Positions 6,642 to 14,264 of a stretch of 19,724 bases of DNA are shown here, in pieces. The notes under the pieces are model-generated. The model did no database searches and was not told the origin of the DNA. It saw only the letters and a list, made by a program, of their open reading frames with translations. Numbering within the stretch: the stretch's first letter is position 1; the number at the start of each line of letters is the position of its first letter. This DNA is from Acidovorax_G sp046289925. GTDB lineage: Bacteria; Pseudomonadota; Gammaproteobacteria; Burkholderiales; Burkholderiaceae_C. Both the position numbers and the translations under genes were made by a program. Location of the stretch: the NCBI GenBank assembly GCA_046289925.1, contig JBKBUN010000051.1, positions 1 through 19,724 of the forward strand, in the 5' to 3' direction.

Positions 6642-8225
6642 ATGAAATTCCGTTACACCATGGTCGCCGCCGCGCTGTGCACAGCGCTGGCCGCTGTAAG
6701 CGGCGTGGCCCACGCACAGACCATTCGCGTGGCCAACCAGGGGGATGCCCTGTCGCTTGATCCTCACTCGCTCAACGAGTCGCTGCAGTTGAGCGTGACG
6801 GGCAACGTCTATGAGCCTTTGGTGGGGCGCGGCAAGGATCTGAGCCTGAGCCCGGCGCTGGCCACGGCCTGGAAGCAGACCTCGCCGACCGTGTGGCGTT
6901 TTGAGCTGCGCAAAGGCGTGGTCTTCCACGACGGCAGCCCCTTCACTGCAGACGATGTGGTCTTCTCATTCGGTCGCGCAGCGGGCGATGGCTCGGACAT
7001 GCGCAGCTACACCAACGACATCAAGGAAGTGCGCAAGATCGATGCCCATACGGTCGAGATCGAAACCAGGGCACCGTTCCCCATCTTGCCGGATGTCATT
7101 TCGCTCGTGTACATCATGAGCAAGAAGTGGTGCGAAGAGAATCAGGCTCTCAAGCCGGTGGACCGTCGAAAGGGCGTGGAGAATGCCGCCTCATTCCGTG
7201 CCAACGGCACCGGGCCGTTCCGTGTGCGCGAGCGCCAGCCCAATGTGCGCACCGTGTTCACGCGTCATGGCGGTTATTGGGGGCCGATCGAGAGCAATGC
7301 GACGGAGATCGTCTTCACGCCGATTGGCAACGACGCGACGCGGGTTGCCGCCTTGCTTTCTGGCGAGATCGATGTCATGGAGCCGATCCCGGTGCAGGAC
7401 ATCGCACGTGTGAATGCTGGCGCCAACACCCGTGCCGTCACAGGCCCTGAACTGCGCACCATCTTTCTGGGCATGGACCAGAAGCGTGACGAGCTGTTGT
7501 ATTCCAACGTCAAGGGCAAGAACCCTTTCAAGGACAAGCGCGTGCGCCAGGCGTTCTACCAGGCCATCGACATCGAAGGCATCAAGCGTGTGGTCATGCG
7601 CGGCGCGTCCAACCCCACGGCATTGCTGGTGGGGCCCGGTGTCAATGGTTTCCTGCCCGAGCAGAACAAGCGCCTGCCCTACGACCCGGAGGCCGCGAAG
7701 AAGCTGTTGGCCGAAGCAGGCTATCCCAATGGCTTTGAAGTCACGATGAACTGCCCGAACGACCGTTATGTGAACGACGGACAGATCTGCGAAGCCGTGG
7801 CCGCGAACCTGTCGCGCGTGGGCGTCAAAATTAACCTGCAGGCCGAGACCAAGGGCACGTATTTCCCCAAGGTGCTGCGCCGTGACACGAGCTTCTACAT
7901 GCTGGGCTGGACGCCTGGTACGTACGACGCACACAACGTACTCAATGCGCTGATGCGCTGCGTGGACGACAAGGGATCGGGTCAGTTCAACCTCGGTTCT
8001 TACTGCAACCCCAAGGTGGACGAGCTGACGATGAAGATCCAGTCGGAGACCGACAAGGCCAAGCGCGCTGCCATGATCAAGGAGGCCTTTGACCTGCATG
8101 CCGCAGACATTGGCCACTTGCCCTTGCACCAGCAATCGCTGGCCTGGGGCGTGAGCAAGAAGGTCAAGCTCGTGCAACTGGCCGACAACTTCATGCCCTT
8201 CAAGTGGATGAGCATCAACAACTGA
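6642..8225 (+). CDS. Periplasmic peptide-binding protein 2 of ABC importer (SBP family 5, DppA-like)
   Basis: This is a 527-residue second periplasmic binding protein, paralogous to the one at 2643-4223. Long stretches match in the same register (NVKGKNP, KRLPY, AKKLLAEAGYP, SFYMLGW versus SIYMLGW). Residues 1-25 are a signal peptide ending in AHA, with no lipobox. The family 5 segment FHDGSPFTADDVVFSFGRA is at about 95-113. It shares the Cys371/Cys383 pair and has an additional pair, Cys440/Cys455, where the paralogue has Thr and Ser. The frame is open from 6564, but AGGAGAA just before the ATG at 6642 and the signal peptide settle the start. It probably feeds the same permease with a different ligand; this is inference. 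Confidence 0.92.
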   Translation: MKFRYTMVAAALCTALAAVSGVAHAQTIRVANQGDALSLDPHSLNESLQLSVTGNVYEPLVGRGKDLSLSPALATAWKQTSPTVWRFELRKGVVFHDGSPFTADDVVFSFGRAAGDGSDMRSYTNDIKEVRKIDAHTVEIETRAPFPILPDVISLVYIMSKKWCEENQALKPVDRRKGVENAASFRANGTGPFRVRERQPNVRTVFTRHGGYWGPIESNATEIVFTPIGNDATRVAALLSGEIDVMEPIPVQDIARVNAGANTRAVTGPELRTIFLGMDQKRDELLYSNVKGKNPFKDKRVRQAFYQAIDIEGIKRVVMRGASNPTALLVGPGVNGFLPEQNKRLPYDPEAAKKLLAEAGYPNGFEVTMNCPNDRYVNDGQICEAVAANLSRVGVKINLQAETKGTYFPKVLRRDTSFYMLGWTPGTYDAHNVLNALMRCVDDKGSGQFNLGSYCNPKVDELTMKIQSETDKAKRAAMIKEAFDLHAADIGHLPLHQQSLAWGVSKKVKLVQLADNFMPFKWMSINN

Positions 8226-8236
8226 GCTTTTCCGCA

Positions 8237-8294
8237 CCCTGACTGACCACCGTCAGCCAGGGGCCTGCCCGCAGCCTCACCCTGGCTGTGGGCA
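8237..8294 (+). repeat. Two tandem hairpins between binding protein 2 and dppC
   Basis: The first hairpin pairs CCCTGACTGAC with GTCAGCCAGGG (11 positions, one A-C mismatch, loop CACC). The second pairs TGCCCGCAGCC (8266-8276) with GGCTGTGGGCA (8284-8294), with one G-U pair. Neither is followed by a T-run, so they look like mRNA-stabilising or partly terminating structures rather than full terminators. Confidence 0.55.
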
Positions 8295-8317
8295 CCCCCC
8301 GCAACTGCTTTCCCACA

Positions 8318-9229
8318 ATGAAAACAACTCTCGCCCGCTGGCTCGACAGCGACATCGGATACAGCTTCCGAACCTCCCCGGTCGCCATGGTGGCGGCCAC
8401 CATTGCAGCTGTGTGCATCTTCTGCTCGTTGTTTGCGGGCTGGGTGGCTCCACACAACCCGTTCAACTTGGCATCGCTGGAACTGTCGGATGCGCGCTTA
8501 CCGCCTGCCTGGGCACCAGAAGGCACCACCAAATACCTGCTGGGCACCGATGACCAGGGTCGCGACATCCTGTCGGCCCTGATCTATGGCGCCCGCATCT
8601 CTCTGATCGTGGGCATGGCCTCGGTGGCTCTGTCCGTGGTTGTCGGCGTCACGTTGGGTCTGCTGGCGGGCTTCCGTGGCGGCTGGGTCGATGCCGTGCT
8701 CATGCGCATGTGCGACGTGATGCTGTCCTTTCCGGCCATTCTGGTGGCGCTGCTGATCGCCGGTGTGGGGCGGGCGCTGTTCCCCAATGCGCACGAAACA
8801 CTGGCCTTCGGTGTGCTGATCGTGTCGATTTCGCTCACCGGATGGGTGCAGTACGCGCGCACTGTGCGCGGCTCTACCCTGGTGGAGCGCAATAAGGAGT
8901 ACGTGCAGGCCGCCCGCGTCACGGGCGTATCTTCGCTGCGCATCATGCGCAAGCACGTGCTGCCCAATGTGCTCGGTCCGGTGCTGGTGCTGGCCACCAT
9001 CCAAGTGGCCACCGCCATCTTGACTGAGGCCACCTTGTCTTTCCTGGGGGTGGGCGCGCCGCCCACCTCGCCGTCACTAGGCACGCTGATCCGTATCGGC
9101 AACGACTACCTGTTCTCGGGCGAATGGTGGATCACTGTCTTTCCGGGCTTGATGTTGGTACTCATCGCCCTGTCTGTGAACCTGCTGGGCGATTGGCTGC
9201 GCGACGCCCTCAACCCCCGACTGCGCTGA
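8318..9229 (+). CDS. dppC: Peptide ABC transporter permease, DppC-like
   Basis: This 303-residue inner-membrane subunit pairs with the DppB-like protein. It has the DppC/OppC layout: a cytoplasmic N-terminus with TM1 at about 22-44, the periplasmic block HNPFNL...YLLGTDDQGRDILS (46-86) that marks the family, then five membrane segments. The coupling loop EYVQAARVTGVSSLRIMRKH is at 194-213, and PTSPSLGTLI (249-258) is the conserved late loop. The open frame begins at 8288, but that start would overlap the hairpin. The ATG at 8318 gives a standard N-terminus. No good Shine-Dalgarno is visible. Confidence 0.93.
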   Translation: MKTTLARWLDSDIGYSFRTSPVAMVAATIAAVCIFCSLFAGWVAPHNPFNLASLELSDARLPPAWAPEGTTKYLLGTDDQGRDILSALIYGARISLIVGMASVALSVVVGVTLGLLAGFRGGWVDAVLMRMCDVMLSFPAILVALLIAGVGRALFPNAHETLAFGVLIVSISLTGWVQYARTVRGSTLVERNKEYVQAARVTGVSSLRIMRKHVLPNVLGPVLVLATIQVATAILTEATLSFLGVGAPPTSPSLGTLIRIGNDYLFSGEWWITVFPGLMLVLIALSVNLLGDWLRDALNPRLR

Positions 9230-9239
9230 AGAAGTGGAG

Positions 9240-9330
9240 AACACCCTCCTGAACGGCTGCGCCGCCTCCCCCTTCTCTGGCATCGATGCGCGATGCGGAA
9301 GGGGCACACCGCCCTTGCTGCGGGGCGGTC
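9240..9330. repeat. Structured intergenic segment between dppC and dppD
   Basis: This G/C-rich block folds into hairpins. CCCCTT (9269-9274) pairs with AAGGGG (9299-9304), enclosing GCATCG (9280-9285) with CGATGC (9291-9296). A second stem pairs ACCGCCC (9308-9314) with GGGCGGT (9323-9329). The pattern GGCTGCGCCGCCTCCCCCTT followed by a GGGGCGG stem resembles intergenic repeats I recall as common in Comamonadaceae; that is memory, not a search. No gene is seen in the 160-base gap. Confidence 0.5.
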
Positions 9331-9389
9331 CTGGCGCGGTGGCCTCTGGCCTGGGCTCTGCCAGTTCCAACGCCTTCTGAATCACCGAT

Positions 9390-10391
9390 ATGTCCCTCCT
9401 AGAAGTCAAAAACCTCGTTGTCGAATTCCCGAACCGCCGCGGTACCCTGCGCGCTCTGGACGACATTTCCTTCTCGATTGCGCCGGGTGAGATCCTGGGC
9501 GTGGTCGGGGAGTCGGGCGCCGGCAAATCCCTGACCGGCGCGGCCATCATCGGTCTGCTTGAACCCCCGGGTCATGTGGCCTCCGGCCAGATCCTGCTCG
9601 AAGGCAAGCGCATCGACAACCTCGGCCATGAGGAGATGCGCCATATCCGCGGTCGGCACATCGGTGCGATCTTCCAGGATCCGCTGACCTCGTTGAACCC
9701 GCTGTACACCGTGGGCCAGCAACTCATCGAGACCATCGTCACACACCTGCCGGTGAGCCAGGCCGAGGCGCGCCAGCGCGCCATTCAACTGCTCAAAGAC
9801 ACGGGCATTCCCGCCGCCGAGCAGCGCATCGACCACTACCCGCACCAGTTCTCGGGCGGTATGCGCCAGCGCGTGGTGATTGCGCTGGCGCTGGCGGCCG
9901 AGCCCAAACTCATCGTGGCCGACGAGCCCACCACAGCGCTCGATGTGTCCATCCAGGCGCAGATCATCACCCTGCTCAAGAACATCTGCAAATCCCGTGG
10001 CGCGGCGGTGATGCTGATCACGCACGACATGGGTGTGATCGCTGAAACCTGCGACCGCGTGGCCGTGCTGTACGCCGGTCGCATTGCCGAAATCGGCCCT
10101 GTGCACGAGGTCATCAACCACCCCGCACATCCCTATACCGCTGGTTTGATGGCTTCCATTCCCGACATGGACCAGGACCGCGAACGCCTCAACCAGATCG
10201 ACGGAGCCATGCCCCGCCTCAACGCCATTCCCAAGGGTTGCGCCTTCAACCCGCGCTGCACCCGCGCATTTGACCGCTGCACCACCGAGCGCCCCGACCT
10301 GATGCCCGCCGGTGCCACGAAGGCTGCCTGCTGGTTGCACGACGGCGCAGCGGCCCCCGCCACAGCCGTCCGCACGGAGGTGACGGCATGA
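9390..10391 (+). CDS. dppD: Peptide ABC transporter ATPase, DppD-like
   Basis: This 333-residue cytoplasmic ATPase powers the importer as a heterodimer with DppF. Visible motifs are Walker A GESGAGKS (40-47), Q-loop Gln96 in IFQDPLTSLNP, signature FSGGMRQR (154-161), Walker B LIVADEP (174-180) and H-loop His212 in LITHDMG. The C-terminal oligopeptide-transporter extension contains GCAFNPRC (283-290) plus Cys297 and Cys314. Four cysteines at this place bind an iron-sulfur cluster in some characterised OppD proteins. The start codon and the family N-terminus MSLLEVKNL agree. It overlaps dppF by four bases (ATGA). Confidence 0.95.
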   Translation: MSLLEVKNLVVEFPNRRGTLRALDDISFSIAPGEILGVVGESGAGKSLTGAAIIGLLEPPGHVASGQILLEGKRIDNLGHEEMRHIRGRHIGAIFQDPLTSLNPLYTVGQQLIETIVTHLPVSQAEARQRAIQLLKDTGIPAAEQRIDHYPHQFSGGMRQRVVIALALAAEPKLIVADEPTTALDVSIQAQIITLLKNICKSRGAAVMLITHDMGVIAETCDRVAVLYAGRIAEIGPVHEVINHPAHPYTAGLMASIPDMDQDRERLNQIDGAMPRLNAIPKGCAFNPRCTRAFDRCTTERPDLMPAGATKAACWLHDGAAAPATAVRTEVTA

Positions 10392-11407
10392 GCGCGAACA
10401 CGACCGCCAAGACGGGCGCACCGCTGGTGCAGGCCCACGACCTGGCCAAGACCTTCGACGTCTCGGCCCCCTGGCTCAACCGCGTGATCGAGCGCAAGCC
10501 CCGCACCTTCCTGCATGCGGTGGACGGTGTGAGCTTCGAGATCGAAAAGGGCAAAACACTCGCGCTGGTCGGCGAATCGGGCTGCGGCAAGAGCACGGTG
10601 GCCCGCCTGCTCGTGGGCCTGTACGAGCCCACGCGCGGCGGCTTCACCTTTGACGGGCAGGACGCGCATGCTGCCTTCAAGGGCAGCAACGCACAGGCAA
10701 TGCGCCGCCGCATCCAGATGATCTTCCAGGACCCGTATGCGAGCCTGAATCCGCGCTGGTTGGTCGAGGACATCATCGGCGAGCCGCTGCGCGAGCACGG
10801 GCTCATCACCGACAAGGTCGCGCTCAAGGAGCGCGTGGGCGAGTTGCTCAAGTCCGTGGGCCTGTCGCCGCTGGACATGGTCAAGTACCCGCACCAGTTC
10901 TCGGGCGGGCAGCGCCAGCGCATTTCGATTGCGCGCGCCCTGGCCACGCAGCCCGAATTCCTGGTCTGCGATGAGCCGACCAGCGCGCTCGATGTGTCGG
11001 TGCAGGCGCAGGTGCTCAACATCATGAAAGACCTGCAGCGCAAGCAGCAGCTGACCTACCTGTTCATCTCACACAACCTGGCTGTGGTGCGCCATGTGAG
11101 CGACCAGGTGGGCGTGATGTACCTGGGCCGTCTGGTGGAACTGTCGGACAAGCACACGCTGTTCAGCGCGCCCCGCCACCCCTACACGCGCATGCTGCTC
11201 GATGCCATCCCCAAGATGCACGACACCGGTAAGGCGCGCACGCCGGTGCAGGGCGAAGTGCCCAACCCGCTGAACCCGCCGCCCGGCTGCGCCTTCAACC
11301 CGCGCTGCCCGCACGCCAATGACCGCTGCCGCCACGAGCGCCCGCAGCTCAAGAACATCGGCGGCATCCGCATCGCCTGCCACGCGGTGGAAGAGGGGCG
11401 CATCTGA
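10388..11407 (+). CDS. dppF: Peptide ABC transporter ATPase, DppF-like
   Basis: This 339-residue partner ATPase has all motifs intact: Walker A GESGCGKST (62-70), Q-loop Gln114 in IFQDPYASLNP, signature FSGGQRQR (171-178), Walker B FLVCDEP (191-197) and H-loop His229 in FISHN. The C-terminal extension has CAFNPRC (301-307), Cys314 and Cys331, the same pattern as in DppD. Its ATG lies within the dppD stop (ATGA overlap), so translation is coupled. It is the last gene of the operon and a strong terminator follows. Confidence 0.95.
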   Translation: MSANTTAKTGAPLVQAHDLAKTFDVSAPWLNRVIERKPRTFLHAVDGVSFEIEKGKTLALVGESGCGKSTVARLLVGLYEPTRGGFTFDGQDAHAAFKGSNAQAMRRRIQMIFQDPYASLNPRWLVEDIIGEPLREHGLITDKVALKERVGELLKSVGLSPLDMVKYPHQFSGGQRQRISIARALATQPEFLVCDEPTSALDVSVQAQVLNIMKDLQRKQQLTYLFISHNLAVVRHVSDQVGVMYLGRLVELSDKHTLFSAPRHPYTRMLLDAIPKMHDTGKARTPVQGEVPNPLNPPPGCAFNPRCPHANDRCRHERPQLKNIGGIRIACHAVEEGRI

Positions 11408-11471
11408 CGCGCGCCTGAGTTGGGTCTGGCGCGTACTGTCTGTAGGCGCAATCCCGGCAATCCCACATGCA

Positions 11472-11499
11472 CAAAGGCCGCCCCTTGGGGCGGCCTTTG
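11472..11499 (+). terminator. Terminator-like hairpin at the end of the peptide-transport operon
   Basis: A 13-bp stem, CAAAGGCCGCCCC (11472-11484) with GGGGCGGCCTTTG (11487-11499), has a very short TT centre (in practice the inner pairs open). It lies 64 bases after the dppF stop. There is no T-run after the stem apart from the CTTTG within it. It resembles the porin terminator in design. Confidence 0.8.
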
Positions 11500-11535
11500 C
11501 ATTGGGGCGTCATATGCCCTTACGGTTGGAAGATT

Positions 11536-11579
11536 GCTATTATTTTGATAGCTGCTCGTGTTTGTATGGCAAGCACGAG
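11536..11579 (+). repeat. Double-hairpin repeat, copy 1 (GCTAT..ATAGC + CTCGTG..CACGAG)
   Basis: The first stem is GCTAT (11536-11540) with ATAGC (11548-11552). The second is CTCGTGTTTG (11555-11564) with CAAGCACGAG (11570-11579), with one G-U pair. A diverged copy with the same order lies at 14201-14248. An A/T-rich GCTAT/ATAGC stem beside a GCTTG/CAAGC stem is, from memory, a frequent post-gene repeat in Comamonadaceae. The A/T content contrasts with the surrounding DNA. Confidence 0.7.
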
Positions 11580-11635
11580 TGACCCCAAAGCATCAGATGC
11601 GCAACGTGATACGCCCGGGCTTGCCCCGCTTCAGC

Positions 11636-11815
11636 CTAGGAGCCTGTCGGACTTGGGAATCGTCGGCTGCATACCAATGGCCAATGGGCCGCAGCGGTCC
11701 ATTGTTCACCGTCTTTGGGCCCCATAGCCCCGCAATGGGGCTGCCAACACGGCGAAAACGGTCCTCGCTGGGGCGCATTTTCGCTTTCGACGCCCCAAGC
11801 CCGACAGGCTCCTAG
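11636..11815 (-). repeat. Palindromic CTAG-flanked repeat, copy C (inverted relative to A and B)
   Basis: This is a 180-base copy in the opposite orientation to copies A and B. It starts CTAG-GAGCCTGTCGGACTTGGG and ends CCCAAGCCCGACAGGCTC-CTAG, so both flanking CTAG tetramers are intact (11636-11639 and 11812-11815), as in a 4-base target duplication. The two halves pair imperfectly along their length. Internal differences from copy B include a short insertion (ACCAATGGCC region, about 11672-11681) and a changed centre. It contains no gene. Its right CTAG is shared with the next element. Confidence 0.85.
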
Positions 11816-12044
11816 AAACCGCAGTGGGATGCGCCCGCCAGTGCCGTGATCGGCGCGCCAGGCAAGGCGAGACGACGCGGCGCACTCCTGTGCGCAAGGA
11901 GGCACAACGCCGCATGGCGCGGCTAGCATGGTGCTGGCGGGCGCATAGCGCTTTCACCCAGAAGGTGAGTGTGCCCACAAGGCGCAACTTCAACGGACAT
12001 CAGAACTTTTCAGTGTGAACAAGCGGTCCACTGCGGTTTCTAGG
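11811..12044. repeat. Second CTAG-flanked element with 17-bp terminal inverted repeats
   Basis: The ends are a perfect inverted repeat: CCTAGAAACCGCAGTGG (11811-11827) and CCACTGCGGTTTCTAGG (12028-12044). Inside, 11829-11946 is an imperfect palindrome with two equal 57-base arms around TCCT (11886-11889). The outer 13 bases of the arms pair perfectly (ATGCGCCCGCCAG with CTGGCGGGCGCAT), and so do the inner six (GCGCAC with GTGCGC). The right part (11947-12027) is not palindromic. No coding region is convincing. The structure suggests a non-autonomous mobile element, unrelated in sequence to the neighbouring palindromic repeat but sharing the CTAG junction. Confidence 0.7.
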
Positions 12045-12045
12045 T

Positions 12046-13974
12046 TCAGTTCACCCCGCTGAAGTTGCGCGTGCTGTACTGTTGCACCGGCAGGCGGCGC
12101 AGCACCGGCAGACCGGTGGCGGCGTCCTTGGTCTGGCGCTCGATGAAGTTGAAGAACACATCGGCATCGAGCACGCCGATGTCCAGGCGGCGCGCAGCCG
12201 GTACGGCGGCCAGGGTTTTGTAGCCGTCACCGCCGGTGGCGTTGAAGCTCAGCACGAACAGCTTGTAGGTCTTGGCCGGGTCCAGCGGGCCCCAGGTGCC
12301 AGTGGTGGGGTTGCGCACCTCAATGGCGCTGACGCGCTGGCCGAAGGCAGCCTTGGCGTTCACGTCAAAGCGCAGGCCGCCCGTGTAGGGGTAGGGGCCG
12401 GTCGAGCCGCCCGGGCCGTACACGGCCTCCAGGCCGTCTTCGAGCATGCTTTTCACTTCCTGGCCCGTCACGTCGAGGCGGAACAGCATGTTGCCGAAGG
12501 GCAGCACCTGGATCACCTGCGCGGCCGTGACCGTGCCCTGCAGCGGAATGCGTACGCCGCCGCCGCTTTGCAGCGAAATGTCGGCCCCGCCGTAGCGCGT
12601 GTTGGCCACGTCCAGATAGGCCTGCGCCACCAGTTGCTGGATGTCGCCGCCGCGCAGGCTCACGCTGCCTTCGGCGTTGCACGCCGCGCTGGAGCGGCTG
12701 TAGTCCACCGAGCCGACGCCGCCCGGCACGCGGCGCGAGCACAGCTCTTGCGGCACCACTGCGACCTGGGTGCGGTTGAACACGGCCACGCGGTCTTTGA
12801 AGGGCTGCAGCGTGCTGGTGGCAGCAGCCGACGGGGGGGTGACGCGCAGCACGCCGCTGGCGGCGGCGCTGGCCCGCAGGGCGGCCTTTTCGGCGTCGGT
12901 GGCGGGCTTGCCGCCGATGCTGAAATCGTCGCCGATCAGCACATGCGGCGTGCCAGTGCACGACGTGACCTCGCCTTCGGCGTTGAAGCGCACCTTGAGT
13001 TCGCCCACCACCTGGGCGTATTCCCAGGCCTGCACGATGCAGACGGGCTTGCCGTCTTTGTCGGTGGTGCGCGTGGGGTAGGCCCCAGCGGGGGAGCCCA
13101 CGCCGGTGCTGCGCAGCGTATCGGGCCCGAGCAGGGTGTGAGAGTCGCCCCCCACCACCACGTCCACCCCGCTCAGGCGCGCCGCCACTTGGCGGTCGTA
13201 GTCGTAGCCGATGTGGCTGAGCAGCACGATCTTGTTGATGCCGGTGGCGCGCAATCGGTCGATTTCGCGCTGCGCCGCGGTGACTTCGTCCTCAAACTGG
13301 GTGTCGGCATCGGGGCTGGACGAGGCCCTGGTCTTTTGGGCAATCGTCAGGCCCACCACGCCAATCTTCTGGCCCCCGCGCTCCAGCACGGTGGAGGGGC
13401 TTACGTAGCCCGGCGCGCGGCTGGGGTGCAGGGCCGAGCCCGCGCCCAACTGCACGTTGGCGCTGAGCACCGGCGTCTTGCAAGTGCCCTTGCGCAGCAG
13501 ATCCAGAAATCCCTTAAGCCCGCTGTCGCCCTTGTCGAATTCGTGATTGCCCAGCGTGAAGGCGTCAAAGCACACGGTGTTCATCAGCGCCGCATCGGCC
13601 TCGCCGTCGGCCCCGGCGCGGTTGAAGTACAGCGTGCCGGTGATCGCATCGCCCGCGTGCAGCTTGAGCACGTTCACGGACTGCTTTTCCAACTCGCTGA
13701 TCGCGGCCGTGACGCGGGCAAAACCGCCCGCATCCACCGCCACGGCCACCGGGGCGCCGCCGCCTGCAGCCAGTTGCAGTGTGCGAGAGCGGCTCTCCAG
13801 CGTGGAGTGGTGGTCGTTGATGTGCAGGATGGTCACATCCAGCGGCTCGGCCTTGGGCGTGTCGCCCGATCCGCCACAGGCGGTGATCAGGCCGACCACG
13901 GCCAGTGCGAGTGCGGCGATGCCCATGCGGTGGGACTTGTGCGAAAGGGTGTGGGAGGTGGAATGACCGGGCAT
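12046..13974 (-). CDS. Exported lipoprotein 5'-nucleotidase / UDP-sugar hydrolase (UshA-like)
   Basis: This is a 642-residue metallophosphatase that hydrolyses extracytoplasmic nucleotides, and in UshA relatives UDP-sugars to UMP plus sugar-1-phosphate. A signal peptide with lipobox ITAC puts the lipidated residue at Cys33, so the enzyme is membrane-anchored outside the cytoplasm. The N-terminal metallophosphatase domain (46-350) shows NDHH (Asp54, His56), LGNHEFD (141-147), His254 in LLSHIGYD and GGDSHT (275-280). The C-terminal 5'-nucleotidase domain (about 380-620) shows QSGGGVR (469-475), PFGNMLFRL and FNATGGDGY (577-585). The start at 13974 has AGGA eight bases upstream; a longer frame to 14115 exists but lacks family sequence. 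It lies downstream of, and co-oriented with, the RpiR-type regulator, with a hairpin between them. Confidence 0.93.
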   Translation of the reverse strand: MPGHSTSHTLSHKSHRMGIAALALAVVGLITACGGSGDTPKAEPLDVTILHINDHHSTLESRSRTLQLAAGGGAPVAVAVDAGGFARVTAAISELEKQSVNVLKLHAGDAITGTLYFNRAGADGEADAALMNTVCFDAFTLGNHEFDKGDSGLKGFLDLLRKGTCKTPVLSANVQLGAGSALHPSRAPGYVSPSTVLERGGQKIGVVGLTIAQKTRASSSPDADTQFEDEVTAAQREIDRLRATGINKIVLLSHIGYDYDRQVAARLSGVDVVVGGDSHTLLGPDTLRSTGVGSPAGAYPTRTTDKDGKPVCIVQAWEYAQVVGELKVRFNAEGEVTSCTGTPHVLIGDDFSIGGKPATDAEKAALRASAAASGVLRVTPPSAAATSTLQPFKDRVAVFNRTQVAVVPQELCSRRVPGGVGSVDYSRSSAACNAEGSVSLRGGDIQQLVAQAYLDVANTRYGGADISLQSGGGVRIPLQGTVTAAQVIQVLPFGNMLFRLDVTGQEVKSMLEDGLEAVYGPGGSTGPYPYTGGLRFDVNAKAAFGQRVSAIEVRNPTTGTWGPLDPAKTYKLFVLSFNATGGDGYKTLAAVPAARRLDIGVLDADVFFNFIERQTKDAATGLPVLRRLPVQQYSTRNFSGVN

Positions 13975-14187
13975 GGTCAGCGTCCTGGGGTTGTAGCAGA
14001 TGCGCCGCATGGTGGAGCGGGCCTGTGACAGGGGCGTGAAGGGGGCGCGTTCCCTGCGGGAATCGAAAGCCCGTGCTTGTTCTTTGAGCGCGGGCAGCCA
14101 TGCCATGCACAGCATTCACAGCATTTGCTCGGTGGGCTGCCGCTGATCGCACCATGCCCCAGTCACCAACCCCGTCGATCAACGAGG

Positions 14188-14248
14188 ATGCTATGAAGAT
14201 GCTATGAATTTCATAGCTGTTCGTGCTTGATAAACAAGCACGAACAGC
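14188..14248 (-). terminator. Double-hairpin repeat copy 2, probable terminator of the RpiR-type gene
   Basis: A perfect 14-bp stem, GCTGTTCGTGCTTG (14216-14229) with CAAGCACGAACAGC (14235-14248), has an ATAAA loop. It adjoins a second dyad, GCTATGAATTTCATAGC (14201-14217). On the minus strand the long stem comes first, 16 bases after the regulator stop. A tandem direct repeat, ATGCTATGAAG/ATGCTATGAAT (14188-14209), overlaps the small dyad. It is a diverged relative of the repeat at 11536-11579. There is no pure T-run, so termination strength is uncertain. The rest of the 290-base gap up to 13975 shows nothing further. Confidence 0.7.
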
Positions 14249-14264
14249 CCAAAACTCCAAAACC

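Noticed and set aside
1..11815. CRISPR array from the recurring 180-base repeat
   Set aside because: The copies are far apart, in both orientations, and too long for CRISPR repeats, with no spacer pattern or cas genes.
11829..11946. Integron attC site
   Set aside because: The palindrome is long enough, but the GTTRRRY/RYYYAAC core boxes are missing and no integrase or cassette is present.
12082..14028. A 648-codon open frame on the plus strand opposite the 5'-nucleotidase gene
   Set aside because: The translation is a His/Ala/Gly/Arg-rich run typical of the antisense of GC-rich coding DNA. The minus-strand gene has full metallophosphatase and nucleotidase motifs.
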